Shown here: positions 37,165 to 46,229 of the stretch, piece after piece
How positions within the stretch are numbered: position 1 is the first letter of the stretch
How the letters are laid out: each line of letters starts with the position of its first letter
Source: Gemmataceae bacterium
GTDB lineage: Bacteria; Planctomycetota; Planctomycetia; Gemmatales; Gemmataceae
Direction: 5' to 3'
DNA length: 64,000 nucleotides
NCBI GenBank assembly: GCA_025055795.1
Contig: JANWVV010000017.1
Coordinates: 1 to 64,000, forward strand
Notes under the pieces: model-generated
Seen by the model: the letters and a program-made list of their open reading frames with translations, nothing else
The model's database searches: none
Told to the model about the DNA's origin: nothing
Position numbers and translations under genes: made by a program

Positions 37165-38658
37165 TTAATTCTGGGAATTTGAATTACAATATTGATTTCT
37201 GGTAGTATACCCATCAATAATAAACTTATGAAAATCAATAGGATAAAATTGTAATATATGATACAGATTATTGTGCATAACTGTTCCTGTCATTCTATGT
37301 ATGACTTTAATAGCATCAATTTTTTTTATACTAATAATACCATTGTATGTACCAAAAACGTCATGAAGTTTTGTACATCTAACTATACATGATGCATTAT
37401 GAAGACATTTTAAAAAATATCCTATTAAAAAATAGTTATCTGCCGTAGTAGGTATCCATGGCCGCATATAGGGAGTGCTTAAGAAAAACCATTCGACTGT
37501 TCGCTTAGTAATCCTTCTGTGCCCGAATGCTAAAAGACGTGGTGCGGGGACATTAAAACGCCGTAAATGCATCAGAATTCGTGCATATTGCATGTCGGGT
37601 GTGATCTTAGCGCGATTGCTTAATAATCTCCAAACGCATGCGATGCTGAATCTATATCGTCCACGCAATAGACATGCGAGGTCGTTGCTAGGAGTAATCC
37701 ATTCCGTTTCACCAGGCGGTTCACCATAAATTGGGGGTGATGCTGGAGGAGCCGGCCACCAGCGTAAAGCCTCGTCTGTCACGCAAACGGCTTGCTCATC
37801 AAGCCAATAAATGTGTGATGGTATGTGTACAATGGATAGCTGCTGTCGTGCTGTGCGTGGTGACTCGGGACGATCGGCCAGCCTTACGATCTTTCGAGCT
37901 ATTGACGCCAGAGAAGGACGCTTATGGACGGGAAGTGACTGAAGATATGGGTTGAGAACATGATATAATACTCTATATCGTTCGCGCCAGCTTACAAGAT
38001 TAAATGGAACAGATATATGTAATTTTATTAATACTCTTAAATAGTCACTGAGTGTAATCTGACGCTTGACAACGCATGAAGCCCAGTCGAAAAAAATCAA
38101 TTTGTTATTATGTCGACTAATGTAAACATGTTTAAGAACTATTGATGCAGCAAACCCAGCCTGCAATATGCGTGATAATGAATTTGCAAATTCATTTAAA
38201 ACTCCTGAGCGCTTCTCGTATTCCTGCCTTTGCAAAAAGTAAATCGACTCAATAACATCATCTTCTTCGGCTAGCAACAAAAAGGCCTCATTGCGTCTAT
38301 TTTCGCCATATACTAGCCATTCAGCAATATTGTTTGTAATTTTGGACAACCCGAACAGAATGCATCCTTCATGTGCCGCACTAGATAAGGGCCGTTGATT
38401 ATGTAACCAGTTCCATACTCGTTCCTTAAATGCAATACAGTGCTGTTTTTTTAAGTATGCCCAACCGACAGAAGGTATATATACCTTCCGCACATGTCGG
38501 CTAGGATGTCCATTAACTATCACACCTGGTAAACGTAAATAATCGTCAGGTGTATTCAGATTAGCAGACCTTAGCAGAGAGGCAACACGCGGGTTAATCA
38601 CTATCCATCCGCCATCTGCTCGATTCTTAACAGATTCACAATCCATATCATATATCAT
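37165..38658 (-). CDS. Double-length, divergent LPS-kinase-like protein
   Basis: A 497-residue protein that seems to hold two kinase-like halves. In the first, KVYIPSVGWAYLKKQH resembles a lysine-bearing strand and VLKHVYISRHNNKLIFFDWASC occupies the place of the catalytic loop and metal site (HVYISR, FFDWA), but the usual catalytic HxD is not intact. The second half (ACLLRGRYRFSIACVWRLL onward, about 330-497) looks like an N-lobe with FFLSTPYMRPW and then YNGIISIKKIDAIKVIHRMTG, without an obvious DFG-like Asp. Strongly A/T-rich. Possibly a pseudokinase or an unusual core-modifying kinase. It overlaps nothing and lies 15 bp after waaF. Confidence 0.6.
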   Translation of the reverse strand: MIYDMDCESVKNRADGGWIVINPRVASLLRSANLNTPDDYLRLPGVIVNGHPSRHVRKVYIPSVGWAYLKKQHCIAFKERVWNWLHNQRPLSSAAHEGCILFGLSKITNNIAEWLVYGENRRNEAFLLLAEEDDVIESIYFLQRQEYEKRSGVLNEFANSLSRILQAGFAASIVLKHVYISRHNNKLIFFDWASCVVKRQITLSDYLRVLIKLHISVPFNLVSWRERYRVLYHVLNPYLQSLPVHKRPSLASIARKIVRLADRPESPRTARQQLSIVHIPSHIYWLDEQAVCVTDEALRWWPAPPASPPIYGEPPGETEWITPSNDLACLLRGRYRFSIACVWRLLSNRAKITPDMQYARILMHLRRFNVPAPRLLAFGHRRITKRTVEWFFLSTPYMRPWIPTTADNYFLIGYFLKCLHNASCIVRCTKLHDVFGTYNGIISIKKIDAIKVIHRMTGTVMHNNLYHILQFYPIDFHKFIIDGYTTRNQYCNSNSQN

Positions 38659-38673
38659 ATTTATATATCATAT

Positions 38674-39744
38674 TTATTTAAGTAATTTTAATATTGCATC
38701 AAAAACTTGATCTGGCTTAAGATCATGCATGCAACGATGATGATAATTAACACATTCACGCCGTTGGCAAGGACCACATTCATATTTCACTTGCAACTTT
38801 ATTTCCTTATCATAAAAGGTATCGGTCCAGGAGATATGGGTTGGACCAAATAATGCGACAACGGGTCTCCCTAACGCGGCTGCAATGTGCCGTGGACCAC
38901 TATCTGTAGTAACCAAAACACTGGCACGTCGTAAAAGGGCTTTCGTCAGATTTAGCGATGGTGGTGATAATTCATTCATATAATATATATGATTACTACG
39001 ACTAGCCTCAACAATCGAACATGCTATGTGTAATTCGTTTGGTCCATGTAAAATAATTACAGCTGCGTCGATGTTTTGTACAATTCTGCGCGCTAGAAGT
39101 GCGAAATGTGATACTGGCCACATCTTAGCCTGACCGAATGCCGCGGCAGGATGGAACATGATCGTATATTTGTAGCTATGCAGTTTTTTTTGTCTCCAGA
39201 AATTATCAACCTTTTCTTCATATTTCTTTTGCGTAAAGAGTTGCATCTGTATTCCCGGATCTGCTGCTCCTGCTGCAATTGCAAGTCGATTATAATCAAG
39301 TATTATTGGTAACGGTACTAGGTGGCTATTATAGCGATAATGATATAATTTTTGATGTAAATACATAGACCTATAATAACGCACAAATCCAATAATATGT
39401 TTACTATTGGACAGATATGCTATAATTGCTGCACGGAGAGAATTAGGAAACAATATGGCTATATCTATTTTGTGGTATGTCAATTTATTAATAGTCGAAA
39501 ATAATCCATTTTTGCCTATAAATGTTTTACTATAAGTTATTATTTCATCGAACCATGAGGTTCCTGAATAAAGATCATATACTATATGTGGCTGACCAAT
39601 ACCAATTATGTATGCATAAGGATATGAATAACGAATAGACCTTATCGCCGGCGTTGCCATAACAGCATCGCCTACCCAATTAGGCAATATTATGGCAATA
39701 GTTTTGTATTTACCGGTTGGTCGTATGGACCATTCACATTGCAT
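38674..39744 (-). CDS. waaF: Heptosyltransferase (GT9), WaaF-like
   Basis: GT9 family, 356 residues, transferring ADP-heptose residues to the LPS inner core. The N-terminal signature KTIAIILPNWVGDAVMATPAI is typical of WaaF, as are FHPAAAFGQAKMWPVSHFA and the C-terminal TTDSGPRHIAAALGRPVVALFGPTH. A Cys cluster near the end (CGPCQRRECVNYHHRCM) also matches WaaF-type enzymes. The gene is A/T-rich. Its ATG almost abuts the hldE stop codon (TGATATG), which implies translational coupling. Confidence 0.9.
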   Translation of the reverse strand: MQCEWSIRPTGKYKTIAIILPNWVGDAVMATPAIRSIRYSYPYAYIIGIGQPHIVYDLYSGTSWFDEIITYSKTFIGKNGLFSTINKLTYHKIDIAILFPNSLRAAIIAYLSNSKHIIGFVRYYRSMYLHQKLYHYRYNSHLVPLPIILDYNRLAIAAGAADPGIQMQLFTQKKYEEKVDNFWRQKKLHSYKYTIMFHPAAAFGQAKMWPVSHFALLARRIVQNIDAAVIILHGPNELHIACSIVEASRSNHIYYMNELSPPSLNLTKALLRRASVLVTTDSGPRHIAAALGRPVVALFGPTHISWTDTFYDKEIKLQVKYECGPCQRRECVNYHHRCMHDLKPDQVFDAILKLLK

Positions 39745-39745
39745 A

Positions 39746-41230
39746 TCAGGCTGCCTTCGCGCGATGGATTATATTTGTACTTGAATATCCATTGTGATAA
39801 TTGGCTATATAGATTCGACCACCATAGCTCTCTACATAATCAGCTCCTACTATTTCATCTTTTCGATAATCTCCACCCTTTACTAATACATCAGGCTTGA
39901 TTTGTTGGATCAACTTCATCGGTGTCGGCTCATCAAATATCACGATGTAGTCTACTGATTGTATTGCTGCTAAGACAGTGACGCGCGCATGCACTGGATT
40001 TAATGGCCGCCCAGCACCTTTAAGCAACCGTACGCTTGCATCGTCGTTGAGACCTACCACCAAGCAGTCTGCTTGCTGTCGTGCTTCGGCTAGGTAGCGT
40101 ACATGTCCAGCATGAAGTATGTCGAAGCAGCCATTGGTAAACGCGATACGTTCTCCACGCATGCGACGTTGTTGAAGTATGGGGAGCAAAGCGTCTAATG
40201 TCATTATTTTATCAGGACTATGATAATGTGCCGCATGCAAATTTTGGAGAATATCTGACAGGATCTCTGTTCTTGAAATAGGGGCAGCTCCAATCCGTTC
40301 TACTTCTAGGCCACCTGCAATATTGGCTAATTGTATTGCAGTCTCGAAGCTTGCCTTTAATGCTAGTGCCATGCCGAGCGAAGCCATCACCATATCACCC
40401 GCACCGGTGATGTCATAGACTTGTCTGGGACGTGTTGAAAAATGCAACGTTCGTCCATCGCGGTGTGCAAAAACAATCCCATCTTTGTCCAGAGTTACAA
40501 TACTAGCTTCCAGGTTATAATTCTGCCACAATTTTACAGCCGCCGCAATTGCATCATCAATTGTGCTTATACGATGCCCGGTTGCCAAACCCGCTTCATG
40601 TCGATTAGGCGTCAATGCTGTGCATCCATGATACTTCGAATAATCTCCTCCTCTAGTTGGATCTGCAATGACTATTTTACTTAATCTATGTGCATGACAT
40701 ATTACATATTGTAACAGTTCATGTGTACATGTACCTTTATTATAATCACTAATCAAGATGATATCAGATTTCTCGATCTGTTCAGATGCATATGTTTGCA
40801 ATTGCTTTTCTATATATGTGTCGATAGGGTGGCATTCTTCATAGTCGACACGAAGCATTTGTTGCGGATGACGTGTTTGTGCTCGACCTATATAACGTTC
40901 TTTAAGCGTGGTAGGTCGTGACGGATCGTTTAGTACAGCGGTAGCTTCGATCCCCTTTTGCTCAAGTAATTTCAACACGCGTTCGCCTACTTCATCCTGC
41001 CCGATTACGCCTATCAGGTGAGTCTGTACATCAAGGGCCTGTAGCATCGAGGCAACGCTGCCAGCGCCTCCGAGGCGTTCCTCCTTATAATCGGCGCGTA
41101 ATAGGATTACCGGTGCCTCTTGGCTGATGCGTTCGGCATTGCCCCATATGTATCGATCGAGCATTATGTCACCGATCACCAATATGTTTGGTCTTCTGGG
41201 ATTTTGTAATAGTGTGATCAATTCATTCAT
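39746..41230 (-). CDS. hldE: Bifunctional heptose-7-P kinase / heptose-1-P adenylyltransferase
   Basis: The 494-residue HldE makes ADP-glycero-manno-heptose for the LPS core. Residues ~1-325 are a PfkB-type sugar kinase (DYNKGTCTHELL, DITGAGDMVMASLGMAL with the GAGD anion hole). Residues ~350-494 are a nucleotidyltransferase with FTNGCFDILHAGHVRYLAEA and VGLNDDASVRLLKG. Both halves are complete. Its product feeds the WaaF-like enzyme encoded downstream. gmhA and gmhB are not in the window. The gene begins the A/T-rich segment. Confidence 0.93.
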   Translation of the reverse strand: MNELITLLQNPRRPNILVIGDIMLDRYIWGNAERISQEAPVILLRADYKEERLGGAGSVASMLQALDVQTHLIGVIGQDEVGERVLKLLEQKGIEATAVLNDPSRPTTLKERYIGRAQTRHPQQMLRVDYEECHPIDTYIEKQLQTYASEQIEKSDIILISDYNKGTCTHELLQYVICHAHRLSKIVIADPTRGGDYSKYHGCTALTPNRHEAGLATGHRISTIDDAIAAAVKLWQNYNLEASIVTLDKDGIVFAHRDGRTLHFSTRPRQVYDITGAGDMVMASLGMALALKASFETAIQLANIAGGLEVERIGAAPISRTEILSDILQNLHAAHYHSPDKIMTLDALLPILQQRRMRGERIAFTNGCFDILHAGHVRYLAEARQQADCLVVGLNDDASVRLLKGAGRPLNPVHARVTVLAAIQSVDYIVIFDEPTPMKLIQQIKPDVLVKGGDYRKDEIVGADYVESYGGRIYIANYHNGYSSTNIIHRAKAA

Positions 41231-41271
41231 TGTCTAATCCACCAATAATCTTTAAATTTATTATCACCAAT

Positions 41272-42303
41272 TCAGGCTGCCGAGCGTTTTTGATCCTTTA
41301 TGTTTTTTATACATGAATTTTTCTCGGAGGTTTTTTCCTCACTTTCATTGATAGATTTGTCATACGATGTCGCCATCATCAAGTTTGCTAGAATGCTAGC
41401 ATGCCAAAGAGGTATCAAGATTTCATGATGTCCGATTATTTCGATACCCTCGCTGCCTGGACGTCGAAGCACATTCATAGCCGTACGATATTTTGATTCT
41501 TTGTCAAAATTGACTGTTACAAGGTTATTCAGCTCGTAGCCACAATTCTTAGCTACTGCTACGGCCTTCAAGAATACCTCAGGCATAATCACTGCAGAGC
41601 CTATATTAAACCACACACCTCCCTCAAGTTGTGATACCACTGTACATAGTATATGAAAATCCGTAACTGCCGCAGTTCCCAACGTCGCTCCATCGATTTG
41701 TGGGTGCATGTGAACGATGTCAGTACCAATAGCAACGTGGACTGTACATGGAATCTGGCATCGATAGGCCGTCGCTAGCAGGCTGTGTTGCGTGTAGGGG
41801 CATTTCCATACGCTATTTATGTGCCAGCCCAAGGCGTGACCGAATCCACAATGATATGATGCGGCATACTGGGCGGCCTGGGCGAAAATCTCGGCCGTCT
41901 CTCGGGCCATACCGAAATCACCTTTGGCTAGTTGGGCACCCACATCCTCACTCGTTTTGCCAGCGTAAGCGAGTTCGAAATCATGGATGGCTGCTGAGCC
42001 ATTCATGGCCACCGCATGGATGATGCCCCGCTCGATCAAATCAATCAGATATGGACCGCAACCTGTCTTGATGACGTGGCCACCAAGTGCCACAGCGATA
42101 AGCTTTCCGGCTTTATATCGCTCTACCACATAATCTCGCACCTTACGCAATTCAACTGCTGCTAATTGTTTGGGAAGGTTATCTATCCAATTGGCAATCG
42201 TGCAATTTGGAGCGATCGGAACACCCAAATCGCTCACCATTACTTTGCTGGGCCGTTCATGCAACGAATAGGTACGGATTTTCGTCAGGTCAAATGGTTG
42301 CAT
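41272..42303 (-). CDS. Deoxyhypusine-synthase-like NAD-binding protein in the LPS cluster
   Basis: A 343-residue protein. The phrases AVALGGHVIKTGCGPYLIDLIERG, HAVAMNGSAAIHDFELAYAG and VHVAIGTDIVHMHPQ suggest a Rossmann-like fold of the deoxyhypusine-synthase type. Bacteria lack eIF5A, so the substrate must be something else; sitting between lpxK and hldE it may act on a core or lipid A precursor. ATG 42303 is used because AAGG precedes it; the track begins at a TTG. The last ~30 residues are a charged, low-complexity tail. Family assignment is from memory of sequence style, so it is tentative. Confidence 0.6.
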   Translation of the reverse strand: MQPFDLTKIRTYSLHERPSKVMVSDLGVPIAPNCTIANWIDNLPKQLAAVELRKVRDYVVERYKAGKLIAVALGGHVIKTGCGPYLIDLIERGIIHAVAMNGSAAIHDFELAYAGKTSEDVGAQLAKGDFGMARETAEIFAQAAQYAASYHCGFGHALGWHINSVWKCPYTQHSLLATAYRCQIPCTVHVAIGTDIVHMHPQIDGATLGTAAVTDFHILCTVVSQLEGGVWFNIGSAVIMPEVFLKAVAVAKNCGYELNNLVTVNFDKESKYRTAMNVLRRPGSEGIEIIGHHEILIPLWHASILANLMMATSYDKSINESEEKTSEKNSCIKNIKDQKRSAA

Positions 42304-42330
42304 CCTTGCCTTACCTTGCCTCAAAGTCTC

Positions 42331-43533
42331 TTAGTTGCACCTAGCATTCACCATTTGCACTTGGGCTTGGCAATTTTCTTGCACCTGAGCCGGCTGAGGT
42401 TCCCTATCGCTCGTTACTGTGGGTATCGTCGCTCGGATGCCATCGAGTACCGCGTGAAAGGCGTCCTTTCCTTGAGTCACGGCAAACGCTACGGTTAGGG
42501 TCCACAACGGCCGATCCCCCAGCAAATTCAGCTGCAATTTGACCTGATCCTTCTGAGTAGTGACAATCCATGTGTCTACGGGAAACTTTGACGCCCAACG
42601 GTGCAAGGTTTCAACTTCTGCTTTGGTGTAAGGGTGATGATCCGGATAGCTACGAAAATCGCACACATGTGCACCCAAACGTTTGAGTGTTCGTTTGAAG
42701 TTATCAGGCTGACCGATACCACAAAAGGCAGCAACGGGCTGTCCATTTAGCTCCTGCGGTTGACGGACCTGAGTGCCGCAACGTAATGCTACTGGCTCGT
42801 GGACAGCATGCGCTACAACTTTACCGGTAGCCCAATCGCTCAGACGCAGTTGCCAATGACAAAGTTCGGATGGGTCTACCTGATCGGTATGCGTCAGTAT
42901 TACACAATCCGCACGCCGCAAGGAACGGAATGGTTCTCGCAAGCTCCCTCGTGGGAATAACAAATCGTCACCTGGTAGGCGTGCGGCATTAATCAAAACT
43001 ATGTCCAAGTCACGATGCAGACGACGATGCTGGAAACCGTCGTCGAGCAAGAGGAGTTGACTGTCTAGTTCCTGAACAGCACATTCCGCGGCAGCAACGC
43101 GATCGGCGTTCTGGAGGTGCGGGACATCGGGAAGATTTTCTTCCAGGACATAAGCTTCGTCGTTGCGGCCACTGTCGGTCCCATAACCGCGGCTCAGTAT
43201 GGCCACGCGAATGTCCCATTGGCGGAAATAACGGGCCACATACTCAATGCACGGAGTTTTGCCTGTTCCGCCTAGATGTAGATTGCCGATGCTGATCACA
43301 GGAACTGCCGCTGTGTGGATCTTTAACCAGTGGCGGTCGTATAGCCTATTGCGTGCCTCGATAGCCCAGCCGTAAGGCCAACTAGCCAGACGCAAAATTG
43401 CTCGTGTTAGGGGACCATACCAGCCCCCTTTGCCCTCAAGGGCGATTTCCCTCCACGCGGTTTCCCAGCGTTGTTGCCAACATACCTTCAACGTCGCCAC
43501 CCTCTTCAAGCGTCGCGAATGTAGCAAACGCAA
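42331..43533 (-). CDS. lpxK: Tetraacyldisaccharide 4'-kinase
   Basis: LpxK phosphorylates the lipid A precursor at the 4' position on the inner membrane. The P-loop GNLHLGGTGKTP and the following LSRGYGTDSG are characteristic, as are LLLDDGFQHRRLHRDLDIVL and FPRGSLREPFRSLRRAD. The length (400 residues here) is slightly above the usual ~330-350, with an unusual ~35-residue C-terminal tail. The start is uncertain because the frame opens with TTG codons (43533 and a later one near 43491 after AGAGGGTGG). It appears to be the first gene of the minus-strand LPS operon. Confidence 0.9.
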   Translation of the reverse strand: MRLLHSRRLKRVATLKVCWQQRWETAWREIALEGKGGWYGPLTRAILRLASWPYGWAIEARNRLYDRHWLKIHTAAVPVISIGNLHLGGTGKTPCIEYVARYFRQWDIRVAILSRGYGTDSGRNDEAYVLEENLPDVPHLQNADRVAAAECAVQELDSQLLLLDDGFQHRRLHRDLDIVLINAARLPGDDLLFPRGSLREPFRSLRRADCVILTHTDQVDPSELCHWQLRLSDWATGKVVAHAVHEPVALRCGTQVRQPQELNGQPVAAFCGIGQPDNFKRTLKRLGAHVCDFRSYPDHHPYTKAEVETLHRWASKFPVDTWIVTTQKDQVKLQLNLLGDRPLWTLTVAFAVTQGKDAFHAVLDGIRATIPTVTSDREPQPAQVQENCQAQVQMVNARCN

Positions 43534-44642
43534 GCGTTACATGTCAACAGCAAACCTGGCCATTGGCGAAACCCGGAAAAGACAACACTCAAGGCAAACC
43601 TACACTGGAGAGGCCCCGAGAGCTGCTCTTCCCTTTCGCATGGTCAGGTCGGAATCTTCCTCTTCAAGAAGGATAGCGGTAATTGCAGGCTTGATAGCTT
43701 AGTTCTAAATAATCTCCCCAAGCGACATAATGAGCTGACATTCCAGTTTTGGAAAATCCCACCTTGTCGACTTGACATATCTCAATTTTTGTAACTTAAG
43801 TACATATTGTAAATATACATTATATTTCGTTTAGAGTCAAGTTAATCTCGGTCCAGCAAGCTCCACGAACGAATGGTAGGTTCATCGGGGTTGTTACGTT
43901 TGAAGCTCCGGATGTTGATGGAGCCGTAGTTAACATGGAACACGCAGCTAAGGTAAGTGGTTGTTTTACTCAACGAGCAGCAATAACTCGTAGAATTCGG
44001 GAATAGATAAAACAAAAAGTAGTGTTGGACTTGTCCCCAGCGGTGAGCGAGACGACAGAAGTGGCAGCGAAAGGTGAATGACCATCAGGGCAGTTATTCA
44101 TGTAACAAATTCCAGTCGGGGAAGCGGAAACGGTTGGTAAGACCCGGCCAGAGGTACCAAGCGGTGCTGTTGTTTCTCGTGGTGGGGATGGTCCCAGAAT
44201 GTTGGCGAGCGTTAGCCCCGTCGTAATCCGTTCTGATCCTGTCTGTAATCGTTCGACAGAGTAGAACCTGCAACTGCTGTTTGGGTGGATTTGTCGTCGT
44301 GTGGGCGTGGCGGTTCGCTCCGAGCTGCTGATCAATAGGCGGGCGTTAGAAGAACCAGTACAGGGGGCCGACAATATTTGCTCAATTACTATCATGTGCA
44401 TGAGCTGAATCGGACGATGAAGAAAATGTTGTCGCGGCTTTCACTAAGGGCAGGTGCTTAAGCAGCGTGGTCGTCGGGGTGGTGAGTCGAGATGGTAGAA
44501 GGTCCCTAACATCAGTCTCTGCAAGGAACAAAGGGGGCCATAGGGCGTTGCATGCGGTTGATGGAGTGCCGTCGGAAGTGATTAACTTTGCAACAAGTTA
44601 CAGTAGTATATATCAGCTCTACAATAGATCGTCAGAACACAG
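43534..44642. other. Gene-poor 1.1-kb region upstream of lpxK
   Basis: I find no gene I can support here. About 43,690-43,860 is strongly A/T-rich (for example TACATATTGTAAATATACAT) and contains TTGACA at 43772. On the minus strand an open frame of about 80 codons without ATG ends at 43842 (visible end SINIRSFKRNNPDEPTIRSW), perhaps a decayed gene end. The track ORF 43970-44401 overlaps it in another frame and shows no family signal. The lpxK-operon promoter should be near the left end. Confidence 0.4.
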
Positions 44643-44716
<74 letters not shown>

Positions 44717-45255
44717 ATTCAGAAGGGAACTATTTGCTAAATTAATATTACCCATGGCACATGCTATCGTCAACTACCTCACCCCGAATCAACAGCTACC
44801 GTAATTGGCTAAAAGTCCAGCTAGCGTAGGTTAAATCCCAACCCAATCACACTCTCAAGTTAGGACTGATATTAACCCGTGCAGACTACAACGCTGGGCG
44901 GAGAGAACGCATACACCTCCGAGCGAAAGGGTGTCTTACGACCTTGGCCATTTATCTGTACCGATATCAAAAATTGGGAGAGAGGATTTCGAGTCCCGAA
45001 GAGTGTCCCACGGCTTTGGGTATCGTTTCGCACGGTGGTATGATGCCGGGTGCGACACATCCATCAGGAGGTCACTGCTAGCGGCACATGCGGTGCCAGA
45101 TATATTTTCATAAATTTAATTTGGATAAAAGTTGGGTTGTGCTCATCGCGTGCTAGATGGGGGGTGCTACGGGTTAAAAATTGGCATTCGCTCTTGACGA
45201 TAGCCTTGTCAGAGGGCATAAGCCGGTTTCGGTCAGCTCCAGTGGGGAACAGGCC
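44717..45255. other. Intergenic region between tRNA-Arg and the lipoprotein gene
   Basis: In these 539 bp I see no gene or repeat that can be supported. Promoters for the tRNA (minus) and the lipoprotein gene (plus) should lie here. Confidence 0.35.
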
Positions 45256-45918
45256 ATGGAAAGGAAAACGCTGGTTGTCTGGCTGTGTCTGGCTGGAGTG
45301 GCGGGAATCAGCGGGGGTTGCGAGCATATGAACCAAGCCCAGACGGGGGCTGCGATCGGAGGAGCGCTAGGGACGGCGGCTGGGCTGGGAATTGGTGCGG
45401 CTACTGGCAATCCTCGTACAGGAGCCCTCATCGGCGGTCTGGCCGGTGCGGGGATTGGCGGCTTGATCGGTAACGAGGCTGACAAAGAAGAGAGGCAGCA
45501 ACAAATGGCCGTCCAGCAAGCTGCAGTAGCGGCCGCTCCTGCCCCTCAGAAATTGGGTTTGACTGACATCGTCCACTTGACACAGCAAGGGCATGATGAG
45601 CAGGTGATCATTAATCAGATCCGAGCGACGGGCAGTACGTTTCAGTTGACCACCAGCGACCTGGACTGGCTGAAAGCGAATGGTGTTTCGCCGCGGGTGA
45701 TCGCCGAGATGCAATCGCGACCGCCCACGCTGGCAATAACGCCACCTCGAACCAGCAGTGGTACTAGTACAAGTACGACGATTATTTACGAATCACCTTG
45801 GTCGCCCTGGTGGGTGCCCCCTCCGGTTGTGGCTGCACCGGTGATCGTCCGACCCGTTTACGTACCACCCCCGCGGCCGCCGATCGTGTTCGTAGGCGGG
45901 TATTATCGCTGTCGCTAA
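45256..45918 (+). CDS. Glycine-zipper lipoprotein
   Basis: A 220-residue product; ATG 45256 follows GGGGAACAGG, whereas the track's TTG start lies 25 codons earlier. MERKTLVVWLCLAGVAGISGGC is a lipoprotein signal with the lipidated Cys at 22. A glycine-zipper segment follows (GAAIGGALGTAAGLGIGAATG, then GALIGGLAGAGIGGLIG), as in small outer-membrane or envelope proteins of the 17-kDa antigen type. A folded part (LTDIVHLTQQGHDEQVIINQI) and a Pro-rich tail ending GGYYRCR complete it. Likely anchored in the outer membrane; function unknown. Confidence 0.8.
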   Translation: MERKTLVVWLCLAGVAGISGGCEHMNQAQTGAAIGGALGTAAGLGIGAATGNPRTGALIGGLAGAGIGGLIGNEADKEERQQQMAVQQAAVAAAPAPQKLGLTDIVHLTQQGHDEQVIINQIRATGSTFQLTTSDLDWLKANGVSPRVIAEMQSRPPTLAITPPRTSSGTSTSTTIIYESPWSPWWVPPPVVAAPVIVRPVYVPPPRPPIVFVGGYYRCR

Positions 45919-46229
45919 CCCAATCACATGCGGCCCAAACAGTTTGGTACACGACTCGAAGCATCTGTTCCCTAGTCAGCAGCTTGTTACGCAACTGTCT
46001 TGCTTAACAGTCTGTCGATTCTACACTTCCAATAACCCTCCCCCCAGCGGACCTGAGGCGTCCCTGCCAGCGGCATTCGTTCGGGAGCGTGAGCCCAACC
46101 TGGGATCGTAGGGTGAGACGGAAGGCGGTCCGTTGCTGCAGCCGGACGTCCGCCGGGAGTTGTTTTTTCGGGAGTCGTTCCCACCAGTAAGGACTAACCA
46201 GTTTTTGCAGAAGCAGGAGAAGCTGCCCC
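45919..46229. other. Intergenic region
   Basis: These 311 bp between the lipoprotein gene and the first PQQ-propeller gene hold no credible ORF in either direction. GCAGGAGAAG near the end is the ribosome site for the next gene. Confidence 0.35.

Noticed and set aside
43690-43860. Replication origin or CRISPR leader in the A/T-rich stretch
   Set aside because: No DnaA-box cluster, no regularly spaced repeats and no cas genes are visible.
43970-44401. 143-aa minus-strand ORF
   Set aside because: Ser/Thr/Arg-rich with no family signal or ribosome site, in a region that looks non-coding.
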